Shown: positions 12,001 through 17,041, numbered from the stretch's first letter. The stretch is 42,327 nt of DNA from Acidimicrobiia bacterium (GCA_022819505.1 JAJEHD010000006.1:1-42327), one strand, 5' to 3'. Notes: a model not told the origin generated them from the letters alone. A program made the numbers and translations.

Positions 12001-14874
12001 GACCCAGTAGATAGGGGCATCGGAGCCGGCTTCCTCCAGGTTGGCGTTGATGCTGGCGTTGCCTCCGCCGTTGACGCTGATCACGGCTTTGAACTTGCTG
12101 GCGTGCGGCTGAAGGTCCGGCACCCCGCCCTGCTTCAGCTGCGAGCCGGTGATCTCTTCGCGCACAAAACTGTTGTAGGGGTCCCAGCCGTCCTCGCTGG
12201 CGTTCCTGGTCCCTCTGGTGACGTAGAGCAGCCGGAACCGGGCGCCGTCGTTCAGCCCGAGCGGCTTCAGCGACCAGTTGTTGGCCACCTGGATGGTCGC
12301 CGCCGCTGCGGCCTCATCGTCGTCGGCGATGGCGAACCAGGCCTCGCCGCCGGCCGGGCTGGCCTCGACGCCGCCGCCGAGGTTGCCCTGCACAGGGGTG
12401 CTGCTGAACGGCTGTTCGGTGTCGGAGTCGAAGACGTAGAAGTCGTTGGGGAAGGTGACTGCGAACGCCTCGTCGTAGTGCTCGCCGTCGTCGAAATCGC
12501 CGCGGGCATGTACTTCGATGGTCGCGGTCTGCGCGCCAGCGCCGCGGAACTCGATGTAGCGGTAGCCGATGTGGTTGGGCGTGTTGCGGTTGGAGTGCTC
12601 GTAGGTGACGCCCGTCCCGGTGGCGGTCATGACGACGTCGTTGTGATGGGGCGGCCAGGCCACGTTCGCGCTGGCGCGCGGCCCGCGGTAGCTATCCACG
12701 GTGGTGCGCAGCGGGTCGTAGTCGGACGGCAGCTGCGGGTCGTCGTCATCGTCGCGGCCGGGCGGGTCTTCCGGGAGCTGCGGATTATTGCCGTTGGCGA
12801 CGGCCTCGACGCGCAAGGGCACCCGTACGTGCTCGCCCGCCACGAGGGCGCGGCCGAGCGAGATGGTGAGGGTGCGGTCGACGCGCAGGGGGTCGCCCTC
12901 CACCATGACCCGGGAGATGTTGGTGCCGGTCGAGTGGTCGCCAGGGTCCCGTACGCCCGTCCCGGCCATGGTGACCGTCGTCGCATCGTCGTCGGCGACG
13001 GTCAGCTCGTGGGCGACCGCCGCGAGGCCGCTGTAGCTGGAGTCACTGCTGCTGATCGCGTGGCTGATCGTGACGGCCGCGTCGGCCGCGTCCGTGTTGT
13101 TGTCCGCGCCTGTGACGGTGACGGTCTGGGGTGTGCTCCAGATGCCGGCACCGCTGGGCGTGAACGTGAGCGACGCGCCTGCCGTGACCGCCGCCTTGGT
13201 CACGTCGCTGCTGGTCACAGCGACGGTGACGGCGGCTGCGGGCGCCGTGTTGAGACGCACTTTGTACGAATAAGTGCCGCCGTTCTCATCGACGCGGCCG
13301 TCGCCCGAGTCCACGACGGTCAGGCCGGGGACGGCCTCGGCGAGGGTGACCGACTGGAAGCGTTCGCCGGGGTCGCCCTGGGGGCGGTTCGGGCAGCCGT
13401 GCGCCGCGCACACGCCGCCAGCCAGATTCGACCGCAGGTAGTTGGCGCGCAACGGCTCATCAGTCGGCGGCATCCCGATCTGAAGCGTCTGGCTGACCGA
13501 GTCGCCGTCGACGAGCGCGGTGACCTCGACCACGCCCTCCTGCACGCCCACGCCGGCCAGGGTGACGAGACCCTTTGTGCCGTCTTGGGAGTCGGCGTAG
13601 GTGACACCGGTCTGCCCGCCGGCCGCGGCCAGCGAGAAATTGGCGCCCAGCGTCGCGCCGGCGAAGGTCAGCACCGCGGTGACCTCTTCGCCCGCGGCCA
13701 GCGAGCGGTCGAGCTTGACCAGCACCGTCGCCTTGTCGGCGCCGCCCTCCGTCGCGGTGTTGTCAGCAGGACTGTTGGGCAACAGGCGCACCCGGGTCGG
13801 CTCGTCGTCGTCGGTGACCCGCACCGGCACGCTGGGCAGGGAGATGGCGGTGTACACCTCGGCGTTGCCGAAGTCGCCGTCTTTGCCCGGGGTGCCCGGG
13901 GTGCGGAAGCGGTCGTTGTCCTTGTAGACGGCGAACGTCAGATTGCCCATAAGCGTCCCGCCCGGCGTGTCGACCGCGTTGTCGAACGCTACGAGGGCGA
14001 CGTCCACGGCGAGCTCGGCAGGCGTCGGCGCTCTCGTCGTCGTGGAGGGCGCCACCGGCGGATTCGCCGTCGGGTCCCCGGGGTGGACCTCGGTGACCAC
14101 GCTGGGGAAACTCGCCACCACATAGCCCGACACAAGCGTAGTCTGCTCGTCGGGCGATGGCGGCCCGGCGATGCGCGCAATCGACGTGGCAAAACCGTCG
14201 CCGTTGGCCGCCGTGGCGTCCACCCGGCCGACGATCACGATGTCCTCGGTCGGCGCCGCGTCAAGCGCGATCTTGAACCCGGCGCGCGTGTCGCTGCTGT
14301 CGCGGTTGCGGGTCGCCTCCATCACCGACAACGCGCTGCCGCCGGGAATGGTAACCGTCGTCCCCGTGCCCGACAAGACGGTGTCCGCCGCCGGCTCGGC
14401 GACCGCCACCGACCACTCGCCCAACACCGTGCCGCCCACACAATCCGCAGTAGTACACAACCGCACCCCGAACGTCTCATCATCACCATCGCCATCCGCC
14501 AGCGCCGCCACCTCGAAGCTGACCGTGCCATGAGTAGCGTTGCGATAAGCACGCGGCGCGTCGGAATCAGGAGTGATCACCTGCGCCTGGCCGAGCAGAT
14601 TGTCGGTGGTGACCCTCACATCGCCTGCCTCGGCGGTGAACGACCCCACCACGCTTACATGCACGTAATAGCGGGAACGCTGCGTCACGTTCGAGATCAG
14701 GAACTCGCGGGTCTGCCCCTCGACAATCGTGACCCGGTTTAGAACCGCCTGGGAGGTGACCTGCTGCGCCGAAGCCTCAGACGCCCCCAACCCCAACGGC
14801 AAACCCGCCGGAACCGCCGCCAACAACGACGCGAACAAAACCAGCGCCAACCCGGCACCCAACCAGCGCCTCAC
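1..14874 (-). CDS. Giant secreted Calx-beta repeat protein (3' end outside window)
   Basis: An open frame of about 4,958 codons, without a stop from 14949 down to base 1; the C terminus lies beyond the window. From the GTG at 14874 the product begins MRRWLGAGLALVLFASLLAA and continues to an ASA-QQ junction, a clear Sec signal peptide, so it is exported and probably surface-bound or released. The rest is tandem beta-sandwich repeats with Calx-beta hallmarks: an EG..-VTVT opening, a DY half-way, and a terminal TVTDDD/TDND edge that I count about 24 times. Six copies of a second module are interspersed. The acidic loops suggest calcium binding, and an adhesin or matrix role is the usual inference. 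In-frame GTGs at 14886 and 14883 are alternative starts. An ATG at 14971, preferred by the promoter position, is out of frame by one base because of the G12 tract. The long plus-strand frames across this region are GC-driven shadows. Start choice is uncertain; the reading frame is not. Confidence 0.9.
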   Translation of the reverse strand, partial: MRRWLGAGLALVLFASLLAAVPAGLPLGLGASEASAQQVTSQAVLNRVTIVEGQTREFLISNVTQRSRYYVHVSVVGSFTAEAGDVRVTTDNLLGQAQVITPDSDAPRAYRNATHGTVSFEVAALADGDGDDETFGVRLCTTADCVGGTVLGEWSVAVAEPAADTVLSGTGTTVTIPGGSALSVMEATRNRDSSDTRAGFKIALDAAPTEDIVIVGRVDATAANGDGFATSIARIAGPPSPDEQTTLVSGYVVASFPSVVTEVHPGDPTANPPVAPSTTTRAPTPAELAVDVALVAFDNAVDTPGGTLMGNLTFAVYKDNDRFRTPGTPGKDGDFGNAEVYTAISLPSVPVRVTDDDEPTRVRLLPNSPADNTATEGGADKATVLVKLDRSLAAGEEVTAVLTFAGATLGANFSLAAAGGQTGVTYADSQDGTKGLVTLAGVGVQEGVVEVTALVDGDSVSQTLQIGMPPTDEPLRANYLRSNLAGGVCAAHGCPNRPQGDPGERFQSVTLAEAVPGLTVVDSGDGRVDENGGTYSYKVRLNTAPAAAVTVAVTSSDVTKAAVTAGASLTFTPSGAGIWSTPQTVTVTGADNNTDAADAAVTISHAISSSDSSYSGLAAVAHELTVADDDATTVTMAGTGVRDPGDHSTGTNISRVMVEGDPLRVDRTLTISLGRALVAGEHVRVPLRVEAVANGNNPQLPEDPPGRDDDDDPQLPSDYDPLRTTVDSYRGPRASANVAWPPHHNDVVMTATGTGVTYEHSNRNTPNHIGYRYIEFRGAGAQTATIEVHARGDFDDGEHYDEAFAVTFPNDFYVFDSDTEQPFSSTPVQGNLGGGVEASPAGGEAWFAIADDDEAAAAATIQVANNWSLKPLGLNDGARFRLLYVTRGTRNASEDGWDPYNSFVREEITGSQLKQGGVPDLQPHASKFKAVISVNGGGNASINANLEEAGSDAPIYWVGGTKVADNKADFLDGTWDDETNPTHADGTAATLSANGYWTGSEADAWRSDDCDGLTGSDRHLRAGAPNVSYGLLNDNSRGPLGQPAGTTNCQPAPSAEQRPLYALSTEEFTIPGGAAIESATAAEGSPVTFGVTITTAAPAGGITIPYTLADGRGYSDDPAHAIATSTDYTDAASGSITIAQGHTAGTITVNTTGDSIYESDHYFTVTLGTPTGTDAPSVTALKGTAVGTITDDADKPTIQFNSTTATAAEDDGATTLTVTKTGTTLLPASVYWTTADGTGASGAAHPGDYTADAGYLEFAAGDTSKTITVDITADSVSESAETFTVGLGDPADATLGSASTATVTVTDADTGALPTVDVTLSASDGNSDGDPVEGGSGAEGYKTITITLSRALASGQWMVLPLTVQGATVTDDYTFDLEPAPQTGVTVIGDSTQNPSVQMVGNNIQTVTLRLTPVQNAVRSQPAVSISTGTPTVNGITAGEVSGGPIVFSIVDDESGVIRVASETFGLAPSGLSAGDRFRLIFVTSETRTAESADIDDYNTWVQGVVARGGHAGLLPYGGLVRVIGATAAVEAREQTGMWDPSLNSGSGGWTDGSTSDSDSGVAVYWLAAPSSDKVADNYFDFFDDTWDGGLDQSQEATNEAGAGRGSTGIWTGTFTNGRNTVQGVTIEGLGHSGSEVGSGHTNAAGNNSLYEGSTSKTNTLPMFGISPVFELMALPELSFNAATYSVAENVSAGTVSIQVNASPAPTSNLTVNLRSGDVTATSVDDYTPPTASFTFPSGQTSHTFTVPIIDDNTAEGAETFTLTLAAGSGYSLGSPATTTVTITDDDATPVTVTMSASDGDANGNAVENGAGTTGYRTITITLGRALTGAETVTVPLTVQGATVADDYTFGLHPATQTGVTLLNSGTTHTAQNPALRFVSGGTSATLRLRPVNDSDREQPYAVVAYGTDARAPSGANVTLGDVTGGPIGIVLVDDETGAVKVPSSWGLVPSSGVGPGDDFRLLFRTSTGRDATSTDIADYDAFIREVLATGGHADILPYAGFFKVFGSTRSSSGSTGTAARVHNGMTAAHTGHNPTWADGSGTDSDAAGTPTYWLNGARLANNYRDLCDQAWSGSGTGVLNGFDRDDPRSEDGTRNVPAGTISDFMPYEPWTGSGNACEAWNHPLGASTVSRGGADSGASLWHANAQANTQTRPLYGMSPVFSVEGAAAELSVSASGTVTEGGTLTVTVTLNTSADANLSIPVRMRTSGAPTASSADFTLSNGGSVAISSGSSSGTLTFNATDDRIDEDAETLVLEFGVLPAGVVAGSADSVAVTINDNDTAAVTVTPSGGTTTVSEDQSDTDDYTVVLGSRPLSNVTITATAPAGTQVSDDGGSTWGSSVDLEFTAGTSGNWGTAQTVTVRGTQDIIDNPGDQRSVTITHAITSGNGDGSRYTPTAPSKPGVAVTVTDDDEAPKVITLGVDDSTVGEGDGATTITVTATVVGVTRFGVAQEVNVTVAATADGNINYVDMAPVSTFTITIPAGAQSATGMFTLTPDNDIVDETDNTVMVTGSIMGTSTPGIAGAQITLTDDDATPTSVTLSVNPTSITENGGARTVTVTATVNGGTRLGNTVTVGVDVDGYNSQGRVNFSQVASFNISIVRGAASGSGSFTLTPTNNNWDEQNGAAALSGTSLGLTVNGASVTITDDDAAPTGVALSVDESTIAEGAGATAVTVTATVQGSTRYGSDRTVTVSHAGSGNADAVDYTATPPAAITIPAGQASRTTTFTLTPTDDAMDEFNETVTVSGSGAGVASFSSASITLTDNDDTTLTISAPAGGIAESGGTKDVTLTLSRALVDGETVTVPLEVVGATAGSDYTLALHPASQAGVLLSTSGSDSVQQPKVTLSTGASSAVLRFTAVDDALRQQPYLVVKYGTGGRAPSGSGIGLAAPGDDSVGFVLTDDETGVIGALPSWGLMPNAAATLRHDFRLVFVTSGMRDASSTDIADYDHFVRRHLAEGHADIVPYAGFFTALGSTSAVTLQDHASVTGGASMNFYWLGETGTTGERRVASANSNFRGEWLEGSTPSQQSVPRDESGALVAVAANGYFTGSTAAGARSANPLGSANVTVGYLNDGGAGRAPLGSGQTASRTATRSFYGLSPVFSYLSDPAISITSATATVTEGTSITFTIEADPAPAANLPVNLAVGDSGHVIPPAASGLKYSAVTIPANTASVTYTVNTVADTTDEPDTDVTVGIFGGSDYVLGLPHTSVVTVIDNDAMAVSVSGGSGTVSEGASLDYTVDPGRELETGETVTVNFAPAGTATQGSDYSITCHGAGVSCTGLNGAAPALKITGGSGVRRGTIRVSVQTDSVHPETGETAGISLRAGHSSTGSGGAFSVTGTPSTFTISSVAPVGDGVEVPANWALIPSGLSGGDSFRLLFVSSTKRDASSTDIADYNSFVQARAAAGHAALASHSSAFRAVASTAAVDARDNTSTTGTGVPVYWVSGQKVADDYADFYDASWDSCVARDESGGSVALPNLDANLANAIWTGTNHDGTAETTRALGTTMPRVAILTESCDSRYSATAFPLRFQFTTGTKANTSNRYLYGLSPVFKVAGTAPAAITASFPAAAYQVQESGGGGSVSVRLSAAAPSGGLAVSYTTGGTAVSGDDYTGAGGTVTVAQGQMSANISFTVIDDKLAEGAETLTLTIADGTGYDLGATPTTTITINDNDVAPTNIALSVDDSSVGEGDGATVITVTATVQGASRFAEAKTVAVTVTGSGGANVVGFTAAPSPFSIPIATGAQTGTGMFTLTPTDNSAVENDETVTVAGTLSGTTVASATITVTDDDTAATPVTVTLSAAAGDVTEGAAGAAGRKDVTITLGRALTGSETVTVPLSVQGAAVGSDYSFGLQPASQSGVSLLTGGSHSAQDPAVRFSAGATTAVLRFSPVNNAVRTQPYVVIGYGSGARAPSGGGGATLGAVTGGPVAFVVVDDETGDVTVPSSWGLAPSGLGAGDDFRLLFRTSATRDAASSDIADYDAFVRNAAATGGHADIVAYAGFFKAFASTRSSSGTTGTTARVHNGMASGHTGHFNGANDVWADGSTVPNAGNTAGTPIYWLNGAKLANNYADLCDQAVKSGSGVTTGWDIDDPRSETGNRNIASGVNPGQGHQAWTGTGNSCEAYDYPLGGDNNGDVSRAASHDTTWAFMHQAHSARSQQRPLYAMSPVFKIAGTAVTPVADFASASSIAAESAGTRNITVRLVPAPSQSVTVAYTLSGTAVRGSDYTISGVTSNSGTVAVGTSGTATIPVAITDDSSAESAETVILTLGNGSGYTVGTTTPAHTLTVTDNDTAGVPVVRVTAGSAVIEGGNAVFTIAASPAATGTISVRYTVTQNGQFLASGQLGSGKQRSLSGASATISIPTESDSVDEADGSVTVTLPSVSGLGYTVGSPSAASVTVRDNDVPAAQFAAGTSDVDEGSGTHLVRVNLSPAPYRGITVAYTVGGTATRGTDFATAGTVSAVAGAAFVDIPVTIIGDGADEPDETVVLTLTGGAGYEVGSRRVHTVTVADGPTGPPPALPVVTVAAGPAVIEGANATFTLSASLPAAAVSVRYTVTQNGQYLASGQLGSGKAATLSGTSAAIRIPTVNDTVDEAYGSVTVTLEAGTGYTVGAPASATIAVQDEDLPIARFAARTSTAGEGASTHYVRVLFSTPPHRDVLLGHSVLFSREPGSATRGADFTVEGSSVPVRAGAAFADIPIEIVDDNIAEGPETFALRLNIGGYYFLGPNWTRSHTVTITDSGTAVTPVADFAVAASTAAESAGTRNVTVRLVPAPAQSTTVSYALSGTAVRGSDYTISGVTSNTGTVTVGVSGTATIPVAIVDDTATEGDETVVLTLTIGSGYTVGTDSPSHTLTIAANDTVVVPQVSVTAGPAVDEGTAATFAVSASPAASGTISVRYTVTQNGQFVTSGQLGSNKTRTLSGASATISIPTQNDSADEADGSVTVTLTPGSGYTVGTP
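340..660 (-). repeat. Calx-beta unit, near-identical copy of 2030-2360
   Basis: Encodes TPVADFA, then SGTAVRGSDYTISGVTSN, then a terminal edge. The same sequence with few changes occurs at 2030-2360, so the last repeats in the window are arranged with a ~1.7-kb higher-order period. A linked unit encoding ISVRYTVTQNGQF recurs at about 1-240, 1020-1290 and 1700-1950. Confidence 0.65.
2359..3510 (-). repeat. Composite ~1.15-kb repeat, copy A (partner 8387-9530)
   Basis: A variant Calx-beta repeat plus one lectin-like module. It is clearly similar at DNA level to 8387-9530: the stretches around 2990-3130 and 8990-9130 align almost base for base with scattered substitutions. The pair indicates internal duplication within the giant gene and offers a substrate for recombination. 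Confidence 0.6.
8387..9530 (-). repeat. Composite ~1.15-kb repeat, copy B (partner 2359-3510)
   Basis: Partner of the composite repeat at 2359-3510, in the same orientation and the same reading frame. Both copies encode VPSSWGL, then DDFRLLFRTS, and end RPLY followed by MSPVF. Recombination between them would delete or duplicate about 6 kb in frame. Confidence 0.6.
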
Positions 14875-14971
14875 CGAACACACCACCCCGCAGGCAGAAC
14901 CCCCCCCCCCCGCGAGGAATCCAACCGTACCGCAGGCGCGCCAACAAGCTCAGAAAAACCCGAACCGCCAT
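14777..14971 (-). CDS. Short leader frame from the leaderless ATG, one base out of register with the giant gene
   Basis: Starts ATG GCG GTT, 8 nt after the -10 box GATAAT, which is the spacing of a leaderless actinobacterial message. It encodes MAVRVFLSLLARLRYGWIPR, then four Gly from the G12 tract, then a glycine/valine-rich tail that is the giant gene read in the wrong frame. I do not think the 64-residue product is functional. It is either the OFF-phase product of a contingency gene or a chance ORF. Third-position GC in its first 20 codons is lower than in the neighbouring genes, so coding is not proven. Confidence 0.35.
   Translation of the reverse strand: MAVRVFLSLLARLRYGWIPRGGGGFCLRGGVFGEALVGCRVGAGFVRVVVGGGSGGFAVGVGGV
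14900..14911 (-). repeat. G12 homopolymer tract at the 5' end of the giant gene
   Basis: Twelve consecutive G on the coding (minus) strand, between the ATG at 14971 and the signal-peptide region. Read from 14971 the frame is a 64-codon ORF ending at 14777. With 11 (or 14) G it would run straight into the giant frame. The tract also lies 25 nt upstream of the GTG at 14874, so its length might affect initiation there. Confidence 0.8.
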
Positions 14972-14979
14972 AACTCAAC

Positions 14980-15008
14980 ATTATCTACCCCCCCCCCCCC
15001 CCAGTCAA
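14980..15008 (-). promoter_or_regulatory. Promoter of the giant gene with a poly-G spacer
   Basis: On the minus strand TTGACT (15008-15003) is followed by fifteen G (15002-14988), then TA, then GATAAT (14985-14980). Each hexamer matches the sigma-70 consensus at five of six positions, and the spacer is exactly 17 bp, the optimum. A homopolymer spacer would change promoter strength whenever the tract slips. Transcription should begin near 14974-14972, immediately before an ATG at 14971. Confidence 0.75.
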
Positions 15009-15021
15009 CCCCTCACCGCTT

Positions 15022-15058
15022 GACAAGTGACCGGACAACGGGGGGAACCTCACTTGTC
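15022..15058. promoter_or_regulatory. Inverted repeat upstream of the giant-gene promoter
   Basis: GACAAGTGA (15022-15030) and its perfect reverse complement TCACTTGTC (15050-15058), separated by 19 bp. The proximal arm is 13 bp upstream of the -35 box. It could be a regulator binding site. It is less likely a terminator for hipA, because no T-run follows. The rest of 15059-15229 shows nothing I can name. Confidence 0.4.
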
Positions 15059-15229
15059 TGGTGATCTCGGTTCTGGTCAGATGTCGATCTGGGCCGGCGA
15101 GGCCCTGGGCGAGTGTGCGGGCCGGTGGCGGGGGGTCAGCGCACCGGGCAGGCGGTCAAGTCAGCTCGGCCTGTTGTGGTCTCTGGCGTGGGGGCTACCG
15201 AGTCGATGCGGCGGCGAGCGCCCCGGGTG

Positions 15230-16687
15230 TCAGCGCTTGTCGTAGGTGTGGGGGCCGCGGTGACCGAGGGGCCGGTTGCAGCGCCGCCGCGACCGCCGCC
15301 CTATGTGCGGGCATCGGGTGGGCCGCCGGCCTGCGGGGAGGACGGGAACGACTGCTGAGGGCGTGCCGGTCCGGCTGGGAGCGGGCGATTGCGGTCTGGT
15401 GTGCCGTCCCCACATGCCGTCGGGGCGAGGTTCTGTGAGGGCGGCGAGCGCGGCGATGCGCTGGCTGTCGGCGAGCGGGCCGGGGAGACTGTCGATGGCT
15501 GCGGCGAGCGCGGCGGGAAGGCGGGAGGCGAGGTCGGAGACGCGTTCGGCGGCCCGGTCGGGATCGATTCCGGCTTCGGCGGCACAGTCTCGCCACGCTT
15601 GGGGCAGGTCTGCTTCGGACACCGACCAGGCGGTGCCGATCTGCATGGCCAGTGTGATGCCGCCCTCGCCTATCTCAGGTGGCGCCCACGGGGCTTTGGA
15701 GCACACGTCGTAGAGGGGGGCGAGCGCGGTTTCGCCTGCGCCCAGCAGGATGCTGTAGTTCTTGGCGTGGGCGTCGTCGGCGGCGAGCAGCCAGTTGCAC
15801 GCCAGAGCGTCATAGAAGCGCTCTGTGTCGCCGGGAGAGCCGGCCCGGTTGAGCAGGCCGGCTATGTCGAACACAGCCGGACCGCCGTTGCGCTGGAATT
15901 TGAACCGGGACGGGAAGCCGAGCGCCTGACAAAAGTCCTCTTGGTGGACTCGCTCCACAACAACACCGCCGCCGGCAGTGCGGTCGTATCGCTCCACGGC
16001 GATGGCCCGCTGCCGCCCGGCGACAACGATCTCGGTTCGGGCGGCGGGCATCCCAGTCCGGCGCAACGCGTCCATGCAGACGTGCTCGACGAGATCGGTG
16101 TCGGGGTAGCCGGGCAGGGCGATTTTCAAGATGTGGGTGGACGGCGCGCCGCCGACGGGCGCGGCCCATGATCCGTCGCCGGTTTTGCACAGCACGGTTT
16201 TGGCCTGCGCTCCGGCGAGGCTGAACGGGGCCATAGGCCCTGCCTCAGCGGGCGGCGGCATGCCCGCTCGGAGCTGTTCCAAGCGCCGCTCGAGTTCTTG
16301 CTCGGACAAGGGGACGGAGCCGGGTGTGCGGGAGGCCATCTCGTCTAGCCGTTCCGGCGGGCAGAACTGGACGGCGCCGGCGCAGTCCCAGCCGATCTTG
16401 GTGGCGAGCAGGTCCATGGGGTCGTCGGAGAACGCCCCATAGCGCGCCGCCCAGTATTCGCGGGCTTCGAGCCGGGCGGGGAGCAGCCCGTCCATCCAGT
16501 CGGCGATGTCGTGCTCGCCTTCTCCGAGGGGGATCGACAGCGACAGGGGTGCGGCGGCCCGATCTGTGGCGTAGTCGGAAGCGTAGGAGAACCAGCAGGC
16601 ACCCTCCCGGCCCGCTCTGACCGTCCCGGCGACACGGCCGCCGAGGAGCACGACGAGGCCGCCTCGGTTTGTTTGCGCTGCTGTCAT
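15230..16687 (-). CDS. hipA: HipA-type serine/threonine kinase toxin
   Basis: A 485-residue HipA kinase. In E. coli HipA phosphorylates glutamyl-tRNA synthetase and induces persistence, and HipB neutralises it. Visible motifs are SLAGAQAK (156-163, with the serine equivalent to the autophosphorylated S150), K188 for ATP, DAHAKN (305-310, catalytic Asp and Asn), and D327 in YDVCS for magnesium. All key residues are present, so it should be active. The ATG at 16687 overlaps the hipB stop as ATGA, giving translational coupling. It is longer than typical HipA (about 440) because of a basic, proline-rich tail ending in a C-x10-C-x5-H-x3-H pattern (residues 459-480), a possible zinc-binding extension. 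Confidence 0.9.
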   Translation of the reverse strand: MTAAQTNRGGLVVLLGGRVAGTVRAGREGACWFSYASDYATDRAAAPLSLSIPLGEGEHDIADWMDGLLPARLEAREYWAARYGAFSDDPMDLLATKIGWDCAGAVQFCPPERLDEMASRTPGSVPLSEQELERRLEQLRAGMPPPAEAGPMAPFSLAGAQAKTVLCKTGDGSWAAPVGGAPSTHILKIALPGYPDTDLVEHVCMDALRRTGMPAARTEIVVAGRQRAIAVERYDRTAGGGVVVERVHQEDFCQALGFPSRFKFQRNGGPAVFDIAGLLNRAGSPGDTERFYDALACNWLLAADDAHAKNYSILLGAGETALAPLYDVCSKAPWAPPEIGEGGITLAMQIGTAWSVSEADLPQAWRDCAAEAGIDPDRAAERVSDLASRLPAALAAAIDSLPGPLADSQRIAALAALTEPRPDGMWGRHTRPQSPAPSRTGTPSAVVPVLPAGRRPTRCPHIGRRSRRRCNRPLGHRGPHTYDKR

Positions 16688-16962
16688 GGGCCGGCGAAGG
16701 AGGCGGCGTAGGCGGCGAGGCGCCCTGTTGGCGGAGCGGGGCACAGGTCGATCTCGTAGCCGAGCGCTGAGAGAACGGCGAGCACCGTTGCGGTGCTGGT
16801 GCCCCTAGAGGCCCCCTCGATCTCGCTGATGCGGCCGCGGGGCACACCGGCGGCGGCGGCGAGGTCGGCCTGGGTCATCTTCTGGGCGCGGCGCAACTCG
16901 CGCACGGCATCCCCCAGCCGTTCAGCGTCTACGATGCGGGCGATCCGCCCCTCATGATCCAC
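16684..16962 (-). CDS. hipB: HipB-type antitoxin, Xre-family HTH repressor
   Basis: About 92 residues with a helix-turn-helix of the Xre/HTH_3 type (roughly residues 15-70: MTQADLAAAAGV followed by RISEIE). As in other HipB proteins it should bind HipA and repress the operon. I chose the GTG at 16962 because it lies 6 nt after a TATACT -10 box (16974-16969), giving a leaderless message. The longer in-frame GTGs at 16968 and 16986 fall inside the -10 region and an operator palindrome. The gene ends in an ATGA overlap with hipA. Confidence 0.85.
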   Translation of the reverse strand: MDHEGRIARIVDAERLGDAVRELRRAQKMTQADLAAAAGVPRGRISEIEGASRGTSTATVLAVLSALGYEIDLCPAPPTGRLAAYAASFAGP

Positions 16963-16965
16963 ACC

Positions 16966-16998
16966 CACAGTATAACTGTGCCGCACGACATATCGTGC
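16966..16998 (-). promoter_or_regulatory. hipBA promoter with two operator palindromes
   Basis: Two perfect inverted repeats are adjacent: CACAGT/ACTGTG around a 3-bp centre (16966-16980), which overlaps the -10 TATACT, and GCACGA/TCGTGC around a 4-bp centre (16983-16998). Their position on the promoter just before hipB fits autorepression by HipB, as in other hipBA operons. The sequences differ from the E. coli operator. Confidence 0.65.
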
Positions 16999-17041
16999 AA
17001 CTGGGTTATATGTCGGGTTGGTGGGCCCCGCCGCCTGCCGT

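Larger units (their letters stand above)
2359..12290 (-). repeat. Six copies of a ~200-235-residue module in the giant protein
   Basis: Copies lie at about 2359-3061, 4210-4813, 5564-6168, 8387-9062, 9862-10510 and 11670-12290. Each opens with a W.L.P.G motif, then GD.FRLLFVTS and R.A.S.DI.DYN.FV. Each has a central YWL.G.K.A.NY.D segment followed by a W.G motif, and closes with LYG.SPVF. Four copies (2, 3, 4 and 6 in translation order) are directly preceded by a variant Calx-beta repeat ending VDDETG. The W, C and G pattern recalls C-type-lectin-like folds, but that is a guess. I do not recognise a named family. Confidence 0.75.

Noticed and set aside
322..14742. Many long plus-strand open frames opposite the giant gene (e.g. 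322-2106, 7732-8832, 12103-14742)
   Set aside because: They are arginine/histidine/alanine-rich antisense shadows produced by high GC; the minus-strand frame continuous over 14.9 kb has clear repeats, a signal peptide and family motifs.
14900..15002. Possibility that both poly-C runs are sequencing or assembly artefacts
   Set aside because: Not fully excluded, but artefacts would not be expected to place -35 and -10 boxes exactly 17 bp apart or to lie only at the 5' end of a surface-protein gene; exact lengths still need read-level checking.
16684..16986. Longer hipB starting at the GTG at 16986
   Set aside because: That start lies inside an operator palindrome and upstream of the predicted -10; the GTG at 16962 fits a leaderless message.
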